Origin: Neurospora intermedia
Lineage: Eukaryota > Ascomycota > Sordariomycetes > Sordariales > Sordariaceae
Assembly (NCBI GenBank): GCA_037102815.1
Contig: BTPP01000011.1
Coordinates: 823,996 to 887,995, forward strand
Direction of reading: 5' to 3'
Length of the DNA stretch: 64,000 nucleotides
Shown one piece after another: positions 20,154 through 32,200 of this stretch; positions within the stretch are counted from its first letter, which is position 1, and every line of letters begins with the position of its first letter. The notes under the pieces were generated by a model that worked only from the letters and a program-made list of their open reading frames with translations, was not told the DNA's origin and made no database searches. A program made the translations under genes and the position numbers.

Positions 20154-23100
20154 GGTGAAGAGATCTGAACCTGTGAACCGAGAGGATTGATAAGGCTTGG
20201 GAATTCGATGGAAAGGATGCTTCGTCTAACGTTCAGCTCCTGACTTCAGCACCGGCGAGGCAACGCCTTTAAATACATCACTTTGGTTAATGCCAAGCTA
20301 GCTTCTACATCTCAAACGACCATGCTAGCCGCCTCATGGGGAAACTTCTGGTCTTCCAGCTTGGCGATAACTTGAAGCTCATTGGACCGGCTGATATGGA
20401 CGACGGCCGTGTCACATCTGGTCTCCTGGCATCGTCTTTTTTGTTTCTTCCGCGGACCTGTTTGTCAATGCTCAAGATGTTCTCCAACGAAATTCGATGT
20501 TCGGCCGCGTCAACTGATGCGTTTAAAGTCTATGCGTCTACGGGGCCCCGCAGAAAGAAACGCCGCCAATCGGTCAAGTATACTCCATCGAGTATAAGAA
20601 TGACCTCCAGTTTTAGCCGGGTGTTTCAGGGGTAGTCGAAATCCGGTTAAACGCTGTAGCTTGAAATCGAATGCCACCTCACTTTTGTAATATGTTTATA
20701 ATCTCCCTCTGATTGATCTTTGTCAGTAATACTGCTCAGAGGGAAGTTGCCCCATGACGTTCCGTCACTTTCTCATGCGCGCCAATGGAGGGAGCGCTGT
20801 CGATGACTGCGACGTTCACTAACACCGATTCTCGGGGCAATTGGGAGCTCATAAGAAAGTCGATGCCAAGGGTGTTTCATCGGGGTTTCCATCTCCGCCC
20901 CCCGGAAAGAGTAAAGGGGATTTCGCAACACGGGTACACGTCACCGCCTGAAGTCGCCGACTGCTTTTCTTCCATGCGTATTTCTAGGACAACAGTAGCT
21001 AGCCGTCACCTCTGTAGCACCATATATGCTTAAGGAAAATTGGATAGTCGAAGACGCCTTACGAAGCGCGACCGAAGTAGAAATGTTGAGAGATTAGTTG
21101 GATTAGCGAAATAGTATTTTTTTCAGTGGCACCTTGATCATGCTTGGAGGCCAGTTTCGAGTTCAGGAATTGAACGATGACAAGCTCTCTCAGAGCCCAA
21201 ATTCAGAGTTGGTGTCATGTTGACTTTTCTCCTACTCAATGAAGCTCGGAGATGGGGTTGCTGGCGGGGTTTTGAAGAGTGCAACAACACTTGTAAGTCT
21301 CCGAACCTTGGCAAATCGGGAAACATTCTCGGGGGAAACAGTGGAGTGGAAGCCGGCCGGTGAGACGGGCACGGACGCATTCGACCCCACAGGTTTGTGG
21401 GGCTACGTCGGGACGGGACTCCAAGGCCCGGGCCGAGGCCGGAGTGGGGTCCGGAGCCCCGAAGCCAGATCGAACGAAGTTCCTAGAGATAATGCAAGCT
21501 AGACTGAGACCAAAGACAGCGAAATAAAAACAGAAAAAAAAAAGGGGGGGGGGGGGGGGGGGGGGGGGGGATGGGGTGAAATTGAGCTAAGGAACACGAT
21601 CGCAAGGAACAAAATAAGTGGCGATTCTTCGTACTTTTGGCATGAATCTCAACGTGAACAAAGGGGAAGTCCTTGTCAACATGTTCATTCGTAAGGTGCG
21701 AGGTCCCGTGTTGTCTGTCTTGGCAACAATTTTGAGTGCTGAACATGTTAGTACCAGACCTTTCAGCACTTACAAGCGAAGAGATAGGTGACCGGCGATG
21801 ACCGACCAAGTGACCAGAAATCTAAGGGATGTGGGGGAGCATTGGAATGACGGAATGAGGGTGTGAGAGGGATTCGCGCAAGAAGGGGGGGCAGGTCTTC
21901 CATTTCTTTCCTCTTTTAGGTCTTGGGTGGTCTTGGGTGCGACATTAGAGTGACACTGATCTCTTCCAAGGCGTCCATTGTTGGAGAGGTGGTCGCCGGT
22001 CCGAACACATCATCATCTCAAGTACAATCTCGTCTCCTTTTTAATACTTCGTAAAGACCTCTGATTTCGTTTCCTTCATGCTTCCTTTGGTTGCAATGGT
22101 AACCGTGGTGAGAGGATCAACTCCTTTTCGCTTGATTCGTCTTGGATGTTGCGACACAACATCGATTGATAACTGTGATATCAGCAAGGATGACAGGCCG
22201 ACACGAAACGGGCTATTGCTGAAGTATTCATAAGTGTTGCCTGGACGAGCAGTGTACTTGGGAAGCGGCGGTCAATATTGGTGACGGTAGTAATGGTTTA
22301 TCACAGGGTGTTCCTTGACCTGGTCGATTATTCTCAGCTGGGATGAATGAAGATGGGAAATCAAAGGAGATGACTGGAGGTGCGGTGTTGGAGGATCAAA
22401 TAATTGCGCAGGCAGAAGCAATGAATGGCACATGCAGGGCATCCATCACCTGCTGTCACCTGGCAGGCATCCCTTCTTCTCCAGAGGTTCGCTGTGTACA
22501 AGTCTTGGCCGCCACCTGGCCGTTCTGGGCTCAATCATGCACCCACGGCAGCCCAGAAATGTAGCGACCACCGGCAGGGCTTCCGGCAGAGATTGGGCAT
22601 GTCAGCGTGAGGCTCTTGGTCGACAGATGGTGGACAGAATCAATCTCGCTGACGGGGCATTCTGGAATGAAATTGGAAAGGCAAGGTTCCTAACCTTTCC
22701 CACCGGCCGTTGCGGTTACGGGTACGCTATTCCGGTGCTAACAATGCTGGGGCACCCCTACCACAGCAGCTGACGCGCCGGGAATCGAGACCGGGAGCGA
22801 CGGGGACAGTTCGCCAGCTTCGACCAACTGGAAGCTTTACCGCTTTGTGCACGCTTGTTGCCCGTTGGCTGGCCCCATAACCCGGGGCTGTCGCTCGCCC
22901 ATCATGTCCCCTTCCTGTACGACCTCTGCCCTGAAAGTGGAAAGCCCAGACTCCAGCAGCGACGGGACTCCAGAACGACCTGACATCCAGCAGCAACGGC
23001 CGCCCTACCCGACCGAACCTCACCCGCCGCCCTCTCCCGGCGCGACGGGTCACGGAGCACCGCACACAACGTCCCATCCAACGGGCCACAACGGGCCAAC

Positions 23101-23575
23101 ATCCAGCGCCACGTGTTGGCGGCGGGGAAACTCCTCCAGTGGCAATCCAACGAGAAACGAGCAACGAGTAGCCCAGCACTCCATCAATCAGTCAGCATCC
23201 AGTCAGCAGCAGACAGGGACAAGCGTTGGTTTTGCGGTTGGCCGTTTGTGCTTCCATCCAACAACATATCTCGCCAGCCAGCTCGCGCGCGACGCCGACG
23301 CTGACGCCCATCGGCCACCTCCGCGAACGGGAAGATCGCCCCGAGAACCAGGAAACACCCCCACAGCCTATCGAGGATCAGCAATCGCGCCATTCAGTAA
23401 CCGACGCCGTCCGAGTCGTCATCACCGAGTCCCGCGTCTCGACGGCTGAGAGGCGTCGCCGAAAAGATACGGGTGTTGCGGTGCGACACGACATTCGGTC
23501 CAAGTGGAAGTCAACAGTCGTTGATCGTCAAAAGAGAAGGGGGCGGAAAAATAGCGAGCGCGGGAACACGTGGAA
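20154..23575. other. 3.4-kb stretch between xylanase and methyltransferase
   Basis: The left end is the xylanase promoter; the right end (about 22850-23575) is CAG/CCA-rich and should be the promoter and 5' leader of the methyltransferase gene. A 27-base G run lies at 21544-21570. Open frames of up to 200 residues near 22847-23449 are low-complexity and not convincing. No RNA gene is seen. Confidence 0.45.
21544..21570. repeat. homopolymer tract G27, preceded by A10
   Basis: Twenty-seven G bases in a row directly after about ten A bases (21534-21543). Such a run is rare in a fungal genome, could form intramolecular G-quadruplex structures, and its exact length is likely to be uncertain in the assembly. 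It lies about 2.0 kb upstream of the methyltransferase start. Confidence 0.9.
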
Positions 23576-26197
23576 ATGTCTGAAGCTCCGGGGGGAGAGG
23601 GGAAGGGGGAATGGAAGGGAAAGGGGAAGCGACCACACCAAGCCGATCATTACAACCAAGAACCACCGAGTCCAGCGCTCAATCAGCCGACCCAGCAGCA
23701 ACAGAACCGCCAGTATCCTTCATATCAATCGCCGCCGCCGCCACCACCACCACCACCATTACCACGAGCACCATCACAACATTCGCGATCAAGTACTTTG
23801 CAATCGCCATTACAATCGCCGTCGCCGGTTCTATTCCCGTTGTCATCTTCGTTGCCAAACTTGTCAGCTTTGGCCTCCAAACCGGCTCCACAACCGGCCC
23901 CAGTACCAGAGCGAACACAGACGTACCCGACGCAACTACCAACAGGACTAGCAAGCGCATCACCAACACGAACAACGACGCGACTACCAACACCAGCTTC
24001 TCCATTGCCCTTGCCGCCACGGCCACTGACACAACCGACACGCTCAAAGACTGCGCCAAGTGTCCCCGGCGACGTTTCATGCTTCCGACACACCCATCAA
24101 TCCCACGAGCCCTTCCGCAACGGCAAGGCCACTGGAGCCGCCATATCACCAGAACAGCAACAGCAACCGTCAACATCAGTCGCGTCAGCTTCATCCTCAG
24201 CAACACATCCGTCATCGTTGTACGTGTACACGCCCGTTTCCGAATCAGCGGTGTCAACTTCGTCGTATGTGACGGCGGCTACAGGTCTCGAGGATCTACC
24301 GTCGAACGACCCAAATTTCGCCCGCCATGTCGCGAATAACGATCCGGAAATGGAGACCTTGCTGTCAGGTGACCATATCAATAGCGGGCAAGATTCAGCT
24401 GGGCTGAGTGTAAGTGAGCAAATGGTAATTTTTCCAGGACTTCCCTCACGGATGAAAAGATCATGGCGGCGCAGGAGTTAGCAAGTGCTGGTAGCGGACC
24501 TGAACGGGAAGCGGCTCAACGAACGCGGCACAAAGCAAGGACGGGTGCTGAACATATACTCGCGAGAACCAGGTGGACTCCGACGCAGACTCGGCTATGG
24601 GCGACATAACAGGGGCGTAAGTGGAAACAGTCCTTTTTTCTTGCAGCGCTCTCCCACATATCCTTCCCTCCCCTGAAGGTTTCACTACTGGCGGGAAGTG
24701 AACGGCTATCTGACAGTTTTGCCTTTTTTTTGTGCGCCCCGCTCTTACAGGCTGTCGACATCCTCGTTACGATCCAGCATTTACAACTACATTGAAGAAC
24801 ATGGGAGGACGTTCCACAGGTACAAGCAGGGCAGTAAGTGTCTCGGGTGCAACCTTTCACGTGGACGGGAACTGACCTTGAACCGGCAGAGTACTGGATG
24901 CCCAATGACAAAGTTAGTGTTACGTTTGGCCTTTTCTTGAGGGTTACGTATGGGAGCTGACCGTGGGATTTTACGTGGAAAAAAGATTGAGCAGGACCGA
25001 TTGGGTGAGTTTTTACGGACGAGATCACCGAGGGTCGGATTCATGGTTTCGGAATATTAACACCCCTTGCTGGTAGATCTACAACATGCCGTGTTTATGC
25101 GCATGCTGAAGGGGAAGTTTGGGTTAGCGCCAGTCACAAATCCACAGTCAGTCCTCGACATTGGCACAGGTAAGGCTTGTTCAGGCCAGATTGGACGAAA
25201 TCCCACTAACGAAGATCAATAGGGACTGGTATATGGGCCATTGAGTATGGTAAGCAAGAGAAATACAATGAGGCTTCGAGCCCTGTACGACTAACTATTT
25301 GTGTCTTTAGCGATACAAAATCCAGCGGCTCATGTAGTTGGGACTGATCTAAGTCCTATACAGCCCGAGTAGTAAGTAGTTACCCATGGCTGTTTGTTCA
25401 AACATGGGCATGCGGTCGGAGCCTCGGATCACCGTCAACAGGCTAACCAACTCCTTTCACCAATTAGTGTACCTCCCAATTGCCATTTTGAGATCGATGA
25501 CGCCGAGGATGAGTGGATTTTCTCGCAACAGTTCGACTACGTCCACGTCCGCCTGCTGTTCCACGCCTTCAGCTCACACAAAGAGGTTATGATGTCGGCC
25601 TTTCGGCAATTGAACCCCGGCGGCTGGATGGAGTGGCAGGACTACTATCCCCACATACAATCCGTCGACGGCAGCATCGCTGGCACCGCCCTTGAGCGCT
25701 GGTCACGGATGTACATTGAGGGCGGTCAACGACTTGGGAGAGACATGCTTGCACCGAGAAGGTACAAGCAGTGGATGGAAGAAGCCGGGTTTATCAACGT
25801 GGTTGAGGAGAAGCTCGTGATACCAGGGAACCCGTGGCCTAAAGGGAAGGAGCAAAAGGTGACGGGCGTGTGGCAGATGACCAACTTTCTTGAGGGGCTG
25901 CATGCTGTGAGCATGACTATTTTCACAAAGGGGTTGGGCATGTCGCCAGAAGAGGTGGAGGTATTTTTGGTGGACGTGAGAAAGGATATCAGGAATCTGC
26001 GGATACATTTCTACTTTTTGACGTAAGTCCTCCTTTTTCCTTTCGCCTTGAATCTCGTCTGTTCCTTAGAGCTACCAGGGTTGAGCTAAGCACCCGATAC
26101 TGACATCATCATGTCCAGATACTTTGTGTATGGACAGAAACCACCGATATCCAATTACGCACGATCAGTCCGGTCATCACGGTCGGCGGCTACATAA
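23576..26197 (+). CDS. LaeA/TAM-like class I SAM-dependent methyltransferase, ten exons
   Basis: Joined exons: 23576-24409, 24573-24616, 24751-24833, 24890-24912, 24986-25004, 25077-25169, 25223-25249, 25311-25371, 25468-26022, 26119-26197, giving 605 residues. The first 280 residues are disordered, rich in Pro, Gln, Ser and Thr. Then come VDSDADSAMGDITG, SIYNYIEEHGRTFHRYKQGKYWMPND and IEQDRLD. The SAM site follows: motif I VLDIGTGTGIWAIEYA and motif II VVGTDLSPIQP. Next come FEIDDAEDEW and YVHVRLL, then LNPGGWMEWQDYYP. This order is that of the LaeA-like family, whose members are often nuclear regulators of secondary metabolism or of unknown target. The first intron (24410-24572) is the least certain border: a 28-nt alternative exists but breaks the frame. 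Several exons are very short (19, 23, 27 nt). Confidence 0.85.
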
Positions 26198-27162
26198 AAA
26201 GAGAGATGACGCAAGGTTGCACAGCAAACAGTCGGAGAGTTGAGCATGGATGGGGGATATAGAGGGGCAAAACAACATGGATGGGCGGGTTTTTGAAACA
26301 CTTTTTGGACATTCGTTGAAGTCAGATATCATACCAGGCAGGGCCGGGAAACACCAAGCAAGCGAGCGTGTCATTCTGTCCTTTTATGGCAGAACTCAGC
26401 ACTTGATACCACTATATACCGCGGAACAACGACTTTCGGGTTTTTGGGGAGGTCAAAGAAGGAGGAACCTTGAAATCAAACAAGAATATTTCTGGGACCA
26501 TACTTACCATTCATCCAGTCCTATCCTTTTCCGTGATTTTCCTATGACGGCGGCTTTCCAGCGACTAACCGTCAATGATTATACCACACAGTCACTAATG
26601 CTTCCGCAACGGCCGACGGCGACCAGGATGAGGCAAGCATGAAACATTATGCGTTTTGGACTTATCAAAGGTGCCAAGATGGTAAGAGGGCCGAGTGACG
26701 CCCATTTGTAAACTTGGCGTTATATGTGGAAGCATTGGCATGAGAAATAATAAGTAGATGAGTCGATGGCGCTGATATCATAGGAGCTATGCTTGATCTT
26801 TGTGGCGTGTCTGGGGGTTGTTGTCAATACGACCGCCCCTATACTTTGTATGCATTTAAAGGAATCGATGCCCCCTCGAATGGAGAAGCAGGTGGAGAGG
26901 CGTGTTGGGGGGTAGAAAGCCGAATTGACATGGCATCAAGATGCCAAAATGCAAGAAATCATTTCAAAATGTTACTCAACATCGAGATGATCTTAGACAA
27001 GATCGAGATGATGGCGAGCGAGGGGAGTGAAGGAACCGTTGGAGGTCCTTTGGGGGAAACTGAAGCTCAAAGCACCAGACGCACGTGGGGGGGAAGGAAC
27101 TGAAGCACGAAATGGGAAATCCTTGAGAGGCTCCACCAGCGGTTGATTGTGATCCCCCCCGG

Positions 27163-27185
27163 CCCCCCCCCCCCCCCCCCCCCCC
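27163..27185. repeat. homopolymer tract C23
   Basis: Twenty-three C bases in a row, preceded by CCCCCCCGG. Together with the G27 run at 21544 it brackets the methyltransferase gene in opposite orientation (G on the plus strand before the gene, C after it). Confidence 0.9.
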
Positions 27186-28240
27186 TTCTTAACACGCCAT
27201 TGAAGTTTACACTAGTGGTCAAGTGCATCTTTTGAAGTTCCTTATCAGCAAAGGCGGTTCAGACACATATAACCTCGTTAGTTGAAAGTAGCTGAGGTAC
27301 TACCCCCGGCTGCATCAGGACATCTTGAGGTTGCGCGCACCGACGTTTCCTTCGTTGATCTGAATCCCCGAATCTCCCCCGGGCCCCAGGTCCCAGGTCC
27401 CGCTTCCTCTGACTAGGTGTCTCCACAATTTGATGATGGACATCTTTCAGTTTTCATTTCAACCAATCAGAACTTTGCACCTATCCTCTAACAGGAACAA
27501 GTGATGAGCGCTGTGGGTTGCTGTTCCTGCGGCGGCGGCACTTGAAGCCTCTCCAGCTGTGATGGTCGTCCGTCGTCGCTCTTCAGGCACCACCACCACC
27601 TCACGTTTTCTTGGACTAATTTGGCATTGGCGGGGACCTGCCGTGTGTGGATTAGTTTAGTTGGATTGGATCTCCGGCGCGGGTCATAGGTCACCTAGGT
27701 CGGGTCTCCCCACTTGGATACCCAGGTACTGTAGGTAAGGTAGCTGAGTGTGACTTTCCACTTGGGACACAGCGACCTGACTGCCGGCCGACAATGCGAC
27801 AAGACGAGACGAGCCAAAGCAGGGAAGAGATCAAGAAAGGCGAAAAAAAAAAGAAACGACTACGTACTATGACTGCATCATGGTACATTGGGTAGATATA
27901 GGGCGTCTAAACTGAGGCTTAAAAAAGAGGTTGAAGAGCCATGGTTGATGATAAAAATCACAGTTCCCATCTCTTACTATACGCAGTATTCTATCTGTTA
28001 CCTACCTACCTCTACCCACAGTCAACCCCCGGGGGTCGGAGCACTCACTCTAAGAGTACCTACACTAGTGTAGTCTTGAGTGGTGGTCCTCGCTCTCGGG
28101 CAGTCAGTCCAGTCTCCAGCTGCTCCATGCATTCGCAATCCGAGGAGGGGAAATCCGATCCATCTCCCGTCACTCATCACGCCCACACGCATTTCGTTGT
28201 CTTGTCTTGCCTTGTCCTTCAGTCTCTGCCACCCCAAGCC

Positions 28241-28268
28241 ATCGATCCATCGATCCATCGATCCATCC
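28241..28268. repeat. short tandem repeat, unit ATCGATCC
   Basis: Three full copies of an 8-base unit plus a partial fourth. The unit contains the palindrome ATCGAT. It lies about 1 kb upstream of the MIT-domain gene. Confidence 0.8.
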
Positions 28269-29289
28269 ACCTACCCAGACACCCACACATGTAACGCGAC
28301 GGACTTCGGCACATAGCACGCTACCTTCTCTTTCCAGCTAATAGCCACCATTGACCACTCAAAGGCCGCCGTTATGTGTTACCACTCCAAGCGTCGACAA
28401 CCGCCTCCCACTTCAGTGTAACAGCCGCACCCTGCACACCATTCCCTTCAGCAGATTGGATTGCACGAATCCCGTCTCGAGATCAGCATCCCATCGTCGA
28501 CATCAGGGACCACCCAGGAATATCCAGTGACGCGCAATTACACGGCGGCGTCCACAGACCCCAAGACAAGAGCTAGTGTACGCCAGGCCCAGTAGTACCG
28601 GCAGAGACAGGGGCACAACGCCAATCCGTACCTAATCTATCATCGAATCCCGTCCGCCATTTCCATTGGCCAACCCCGGCAACCAAAAAGCGTCGCTGCT
28701 ACGCTACACCGAGAAAATCCGGTCGGTCGCTTAACCAAAAAGCAAAACCGCTCCGGTTGTCTGGAGCCATCCATCGGGACGAGCAGCCAAACAGCAGGGC
28801 ACCCGGGGGATTCCCATCAAAGGGGGAAAAAAGAAAAAGAAAAAAGAAACCAAAAGAAGAAAAAAAAGAAGAAAAGGAAAATAAGACAATACTTAGTGGA
28901 AGACTGGAGGAAGCCGAGGCGAGGGCAGGAGTGAACTGAAAGACAGGACCATCCGCACCCACAACCTGATCTCGCGTTTTCAAGTTCTGGGAACTACAAC
29001 TGAACTTTAAGCAACCTCACCTCACCTCACCAGGCAGTGCGAATAACGACCTTTTCCAGTGCTGACCCCCAATCTGGCTTGCATATCCCGTCATTGCCCA
29101 ATCAATCCCACCTCGCCGTGCACTCTGCCTCCCCTTGTTGTCCCCTCCCCCCTTCCCCCTGTCGTTTCCATCTGGTCCCCCCCTGGTTTTACCACACCCA
29201 GGTCCAGGGCAGCCAACGAGCGAGTGCGACCTCCATATTTTCCAGGGTAGGGGAGTGGCCGACTTGGCTTCCCCTTTCGACCCTTAGCG

Positions 29290-32200
29290 ATGCCCTTGCC
29301 CCATTTCACCATAGCACCACCTCCACCAGCACCGCCCGCACCTGCGACCTCGACCTCGACCTCGTCCAAGATCCCGACCTCGTCCAACAACCCTGGGTCG
29401 TCTGCCTCAGCCACCACCGATATCTCCTCTGCCCGGACGCCGCCCGCGACCGTCACCACTTTTGCTGGCTCTGCCTCGTACACGTCCTCGCCGTCGCCGC
29501 GAACACGGCTGCCGGACCGGGACTTCATCAGCCCCGGTTTACGGAACCCCTATCCCCAGGGGCAGCAGAGACCCAGCCGACCTCCGCCGCCACCACCACC
29601 GCGACAACAACAACAACCACAACCACAACAACAACACTCTGAGCGCTTTGGCACTGTGACGGTGCCCACCGCGGCCGAACATAATCAATCAACCTTCAGT
29701 CCCTTTCCACCCGACCGTCTTCCGCCCAAAGTCCCGACTGACTCGCGACCGTCCCAAGACCTTCTGGAATCGTTCAATGAGCCACTACTCCACGGCCCAG
29801 CAACTCCAGACTCGACCAAAGGCCTGAAACCTCCATCGCATAAGCGAGGTCATTCGCGATCTGGGAGCTCGAGTAGTATAGGCGATCGTCTTAGGAACTT
29901 CAATCGCTGGTCTGTCTCGTCCGCGTCAAGCAAAGGCTCAAACGGGGGTGGTTCCAGTTGGCGCATTGGGTGGGATAGTGGGAAAGAGAGGGAAGACTCA
30001 CCTGGTCAAAAGTCACACAAACGCCGACCCTCAACGTCGGAAATCTCTCCGCGCTCTGTAAGCCACCTCCGAGGCCGCAGTGATTCACCCCTGCGTCATC
30101 CGATCCCGCCCTTACCTAGCCTGCCACGCATTTCGACCGGGCCTTCTTTGGTAGAGGCATTCCGGCACCAGGCCAGTGAGATTGGAAAGCAATCACCGGT
30201 ACCACCCAGGCGGTATTATCTTCGGCCGCCTCCTGACGACAACGCCGCCTTCTGGGATGGTGCTCCGCAGATTCCAGAAGACACACCAGGATCGTTGCCA
30301 CGGTCACATCAAGCAGCGGGGTTGTTACCTCCTGCAGAACTCGCGCCAGACCGCATGATGCCCCAATACACACAAAACGGCGACCCCCGAGGGCAATCGC
30401 GAGGGAGGTCGCATGGCGCAAAGTCAAGTACTGATTCGACTGCTTCAAACCGAAACCGAGATCGCCAGCGCCATCGCTCCGACAAAAAGGCAATGCTCTC
30501 TGAGGCACTGTCAAAAGCCAATACCGCTGTACAACTCGACAATGGGCAAGACTTTGAGGCCGCTAGGAGGGCCTACACGGAAGCTTGCCACCTATTACAG
30601 GAGGTATTGCAGCGAACTTCGGTAGAGGTGGATCGCAGGAAATTGGAAGCCATTGTAGGTGACTCGCATGTTATTGCTCTCGAAGCTTTGAACCACTGAT
30701 ACCAACCATGTCAACAGCATCAAACATACGTGGGAAGAATTGACGAACTTAACGAGATCCTCGGTGACAGTCTGGATGAGAAGGCGCTTCCAGAGGAGCC
30801 CGAAAGCTACGATGAACGGGGATACATGCGTGGTCAGGCTTACAATGGAGAAGTGTCTGACGACGAGCCGATGCTCTCAACCTACACCCGGGAACGTAGC
30901 CGTACTCGGGAGCCTAGCCTGTCTGTGCAGACTCAGTTCAGACGACAACCACCGTCCGGTAGACCGCCAGCACCACCCACATTGACTCTCCAGACACCGG
31001 GAGGTTCCAATGGACCTACTTCCTACCTGAGTGAGCAATACTCGCTACAGTCTTCGTTTTCCAAAGCGCGATTTGAAAAGGCACCGATGGATAATGCTTA
31101 CATGCCACCGCCACTATTGCCTCGGAGACCTTTATCACCCGCTCAGCCACCGCCACCTCCGCCGGCGCCCGAAAAGGATGCCCCTCGCCAACAAGTGTTC
31201 CGACCTGACTATTCCATGTCTGGCGCTCAGGCTACTTCGAGAAATTACAAGACGAATGGTGGACATCAGAGGGATCCCAGTCACGAGTCGATATCATGGC
31301 TTGATCCGATCGAGGAATCTGGTGGATCTAGCGCGTCTTCGGTACACTCGCGATCCTCATCAACAGGAATACGAAGGAAGCATATCCGGGCCGCCAGTGG
31401 GGATACGGAAGCCGAATTTGATGCTGCATTGGACGACGCTATCGAAGCTGCGTACGACGAGGGATTTGAGCCGGAGGATCAGTATTACACAGATGGGCAT
31501 GATGCTGTCACGGGAAGTTCATACCCAAGAGACCAGGTACAGGATGAGGGAATGGATGCGCTCGAATTAGCGAACGAAAGGGAGCGGAAACTACGGCTAC
31601 AGCAACACTTGGAGGATGAGGAGTACCGGAAAAGAGGTTGGACAGGGCACGATGACTTCTACGACGAGGGCCATGACTCGGAGGAGGAGGAACGATTTCT
31701 GGAGGAGATGACGAAAGGGTACCAGATCGAGGACTTTGCGTTTGGACCCAACAACAAGCAATCAATTCCTCGAGAGTCCGACTCCAGCGGGGTTACGAAT
31801 CGTACATGGAATAGCTCTACAGGGTCCAACCAAAATACCTCTACAACGCTACTTAGCACGGTGAGCGAGAGCCCGACTCATCCGGAACCCAAGGGGCCGT
31901 TACCCCCATTACCGCCTCCGCCAGCGGGTGCCCTGCCTCAGCTACCTGATCGACCACCAGGAACTTCGGGATCCGGGGCTTCAAATCGGAGCGTAAGACA
32001 ACGGCGTCTGTCTGGCCAAAACTTGAAGCAGCTGAAGATCGAGACCACGAAGCTTGCTCAGCCGGGACCAACCACAGCCGGGCCAGCATTCCCACCACAA
32101 CCGGCAAAATCGCACAACTACATTGCGCAACAGAGACAAGCCTTGTCTGCTGGTCCTCACCGCAATGCTAATCCTCTTGCCGCCCGGCGTGTGGTTTCCC

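Larger units (their letters stand above)
26198..29289. other. 3.1-kb stretch between methyltransferase and MIT-domain gene
   Basis: The stretch holds the 3' flank of the methyltransferase gene, a C23 run at 27163-27185, an ATCGATCC repeat at 28241-28268 and an A-rich block near 28829-28890. The final 300 bases, C- and T-rich, are the likely promoter and 5' leader of the gene starting at 29290. The open frame of 130 residues at 26250-26642 has no recognisable content. Confidence 0.45.

Noticed and set aside
23679-24257. A 192-residue minus-strand open frame with repeated hydrophobic Val/Met runs
   Set aside because: It is the complement of the Pro/Thr/Gln-rich first exon of the methyltransferase; the Val runs come from the CAC/ACC repeats, not from membrane helices.
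24410-24437. A 28-nt intron at the end of the first methyltransferase exon (GTAAGT..TTTCCAG)
   Set aside because: It is too short for a fungal intron and leads to a stop five codons later. The 163-nt intron ending at 24572 gives the family's VDSDADSAMGD block in frame.
28022-28316. Short open frames on both strands around the ATCGATCC repeat
   Set aside because: They are repeat-driven, under 120 residues and have no pattern; the region is better read as promoter-distal spacer.
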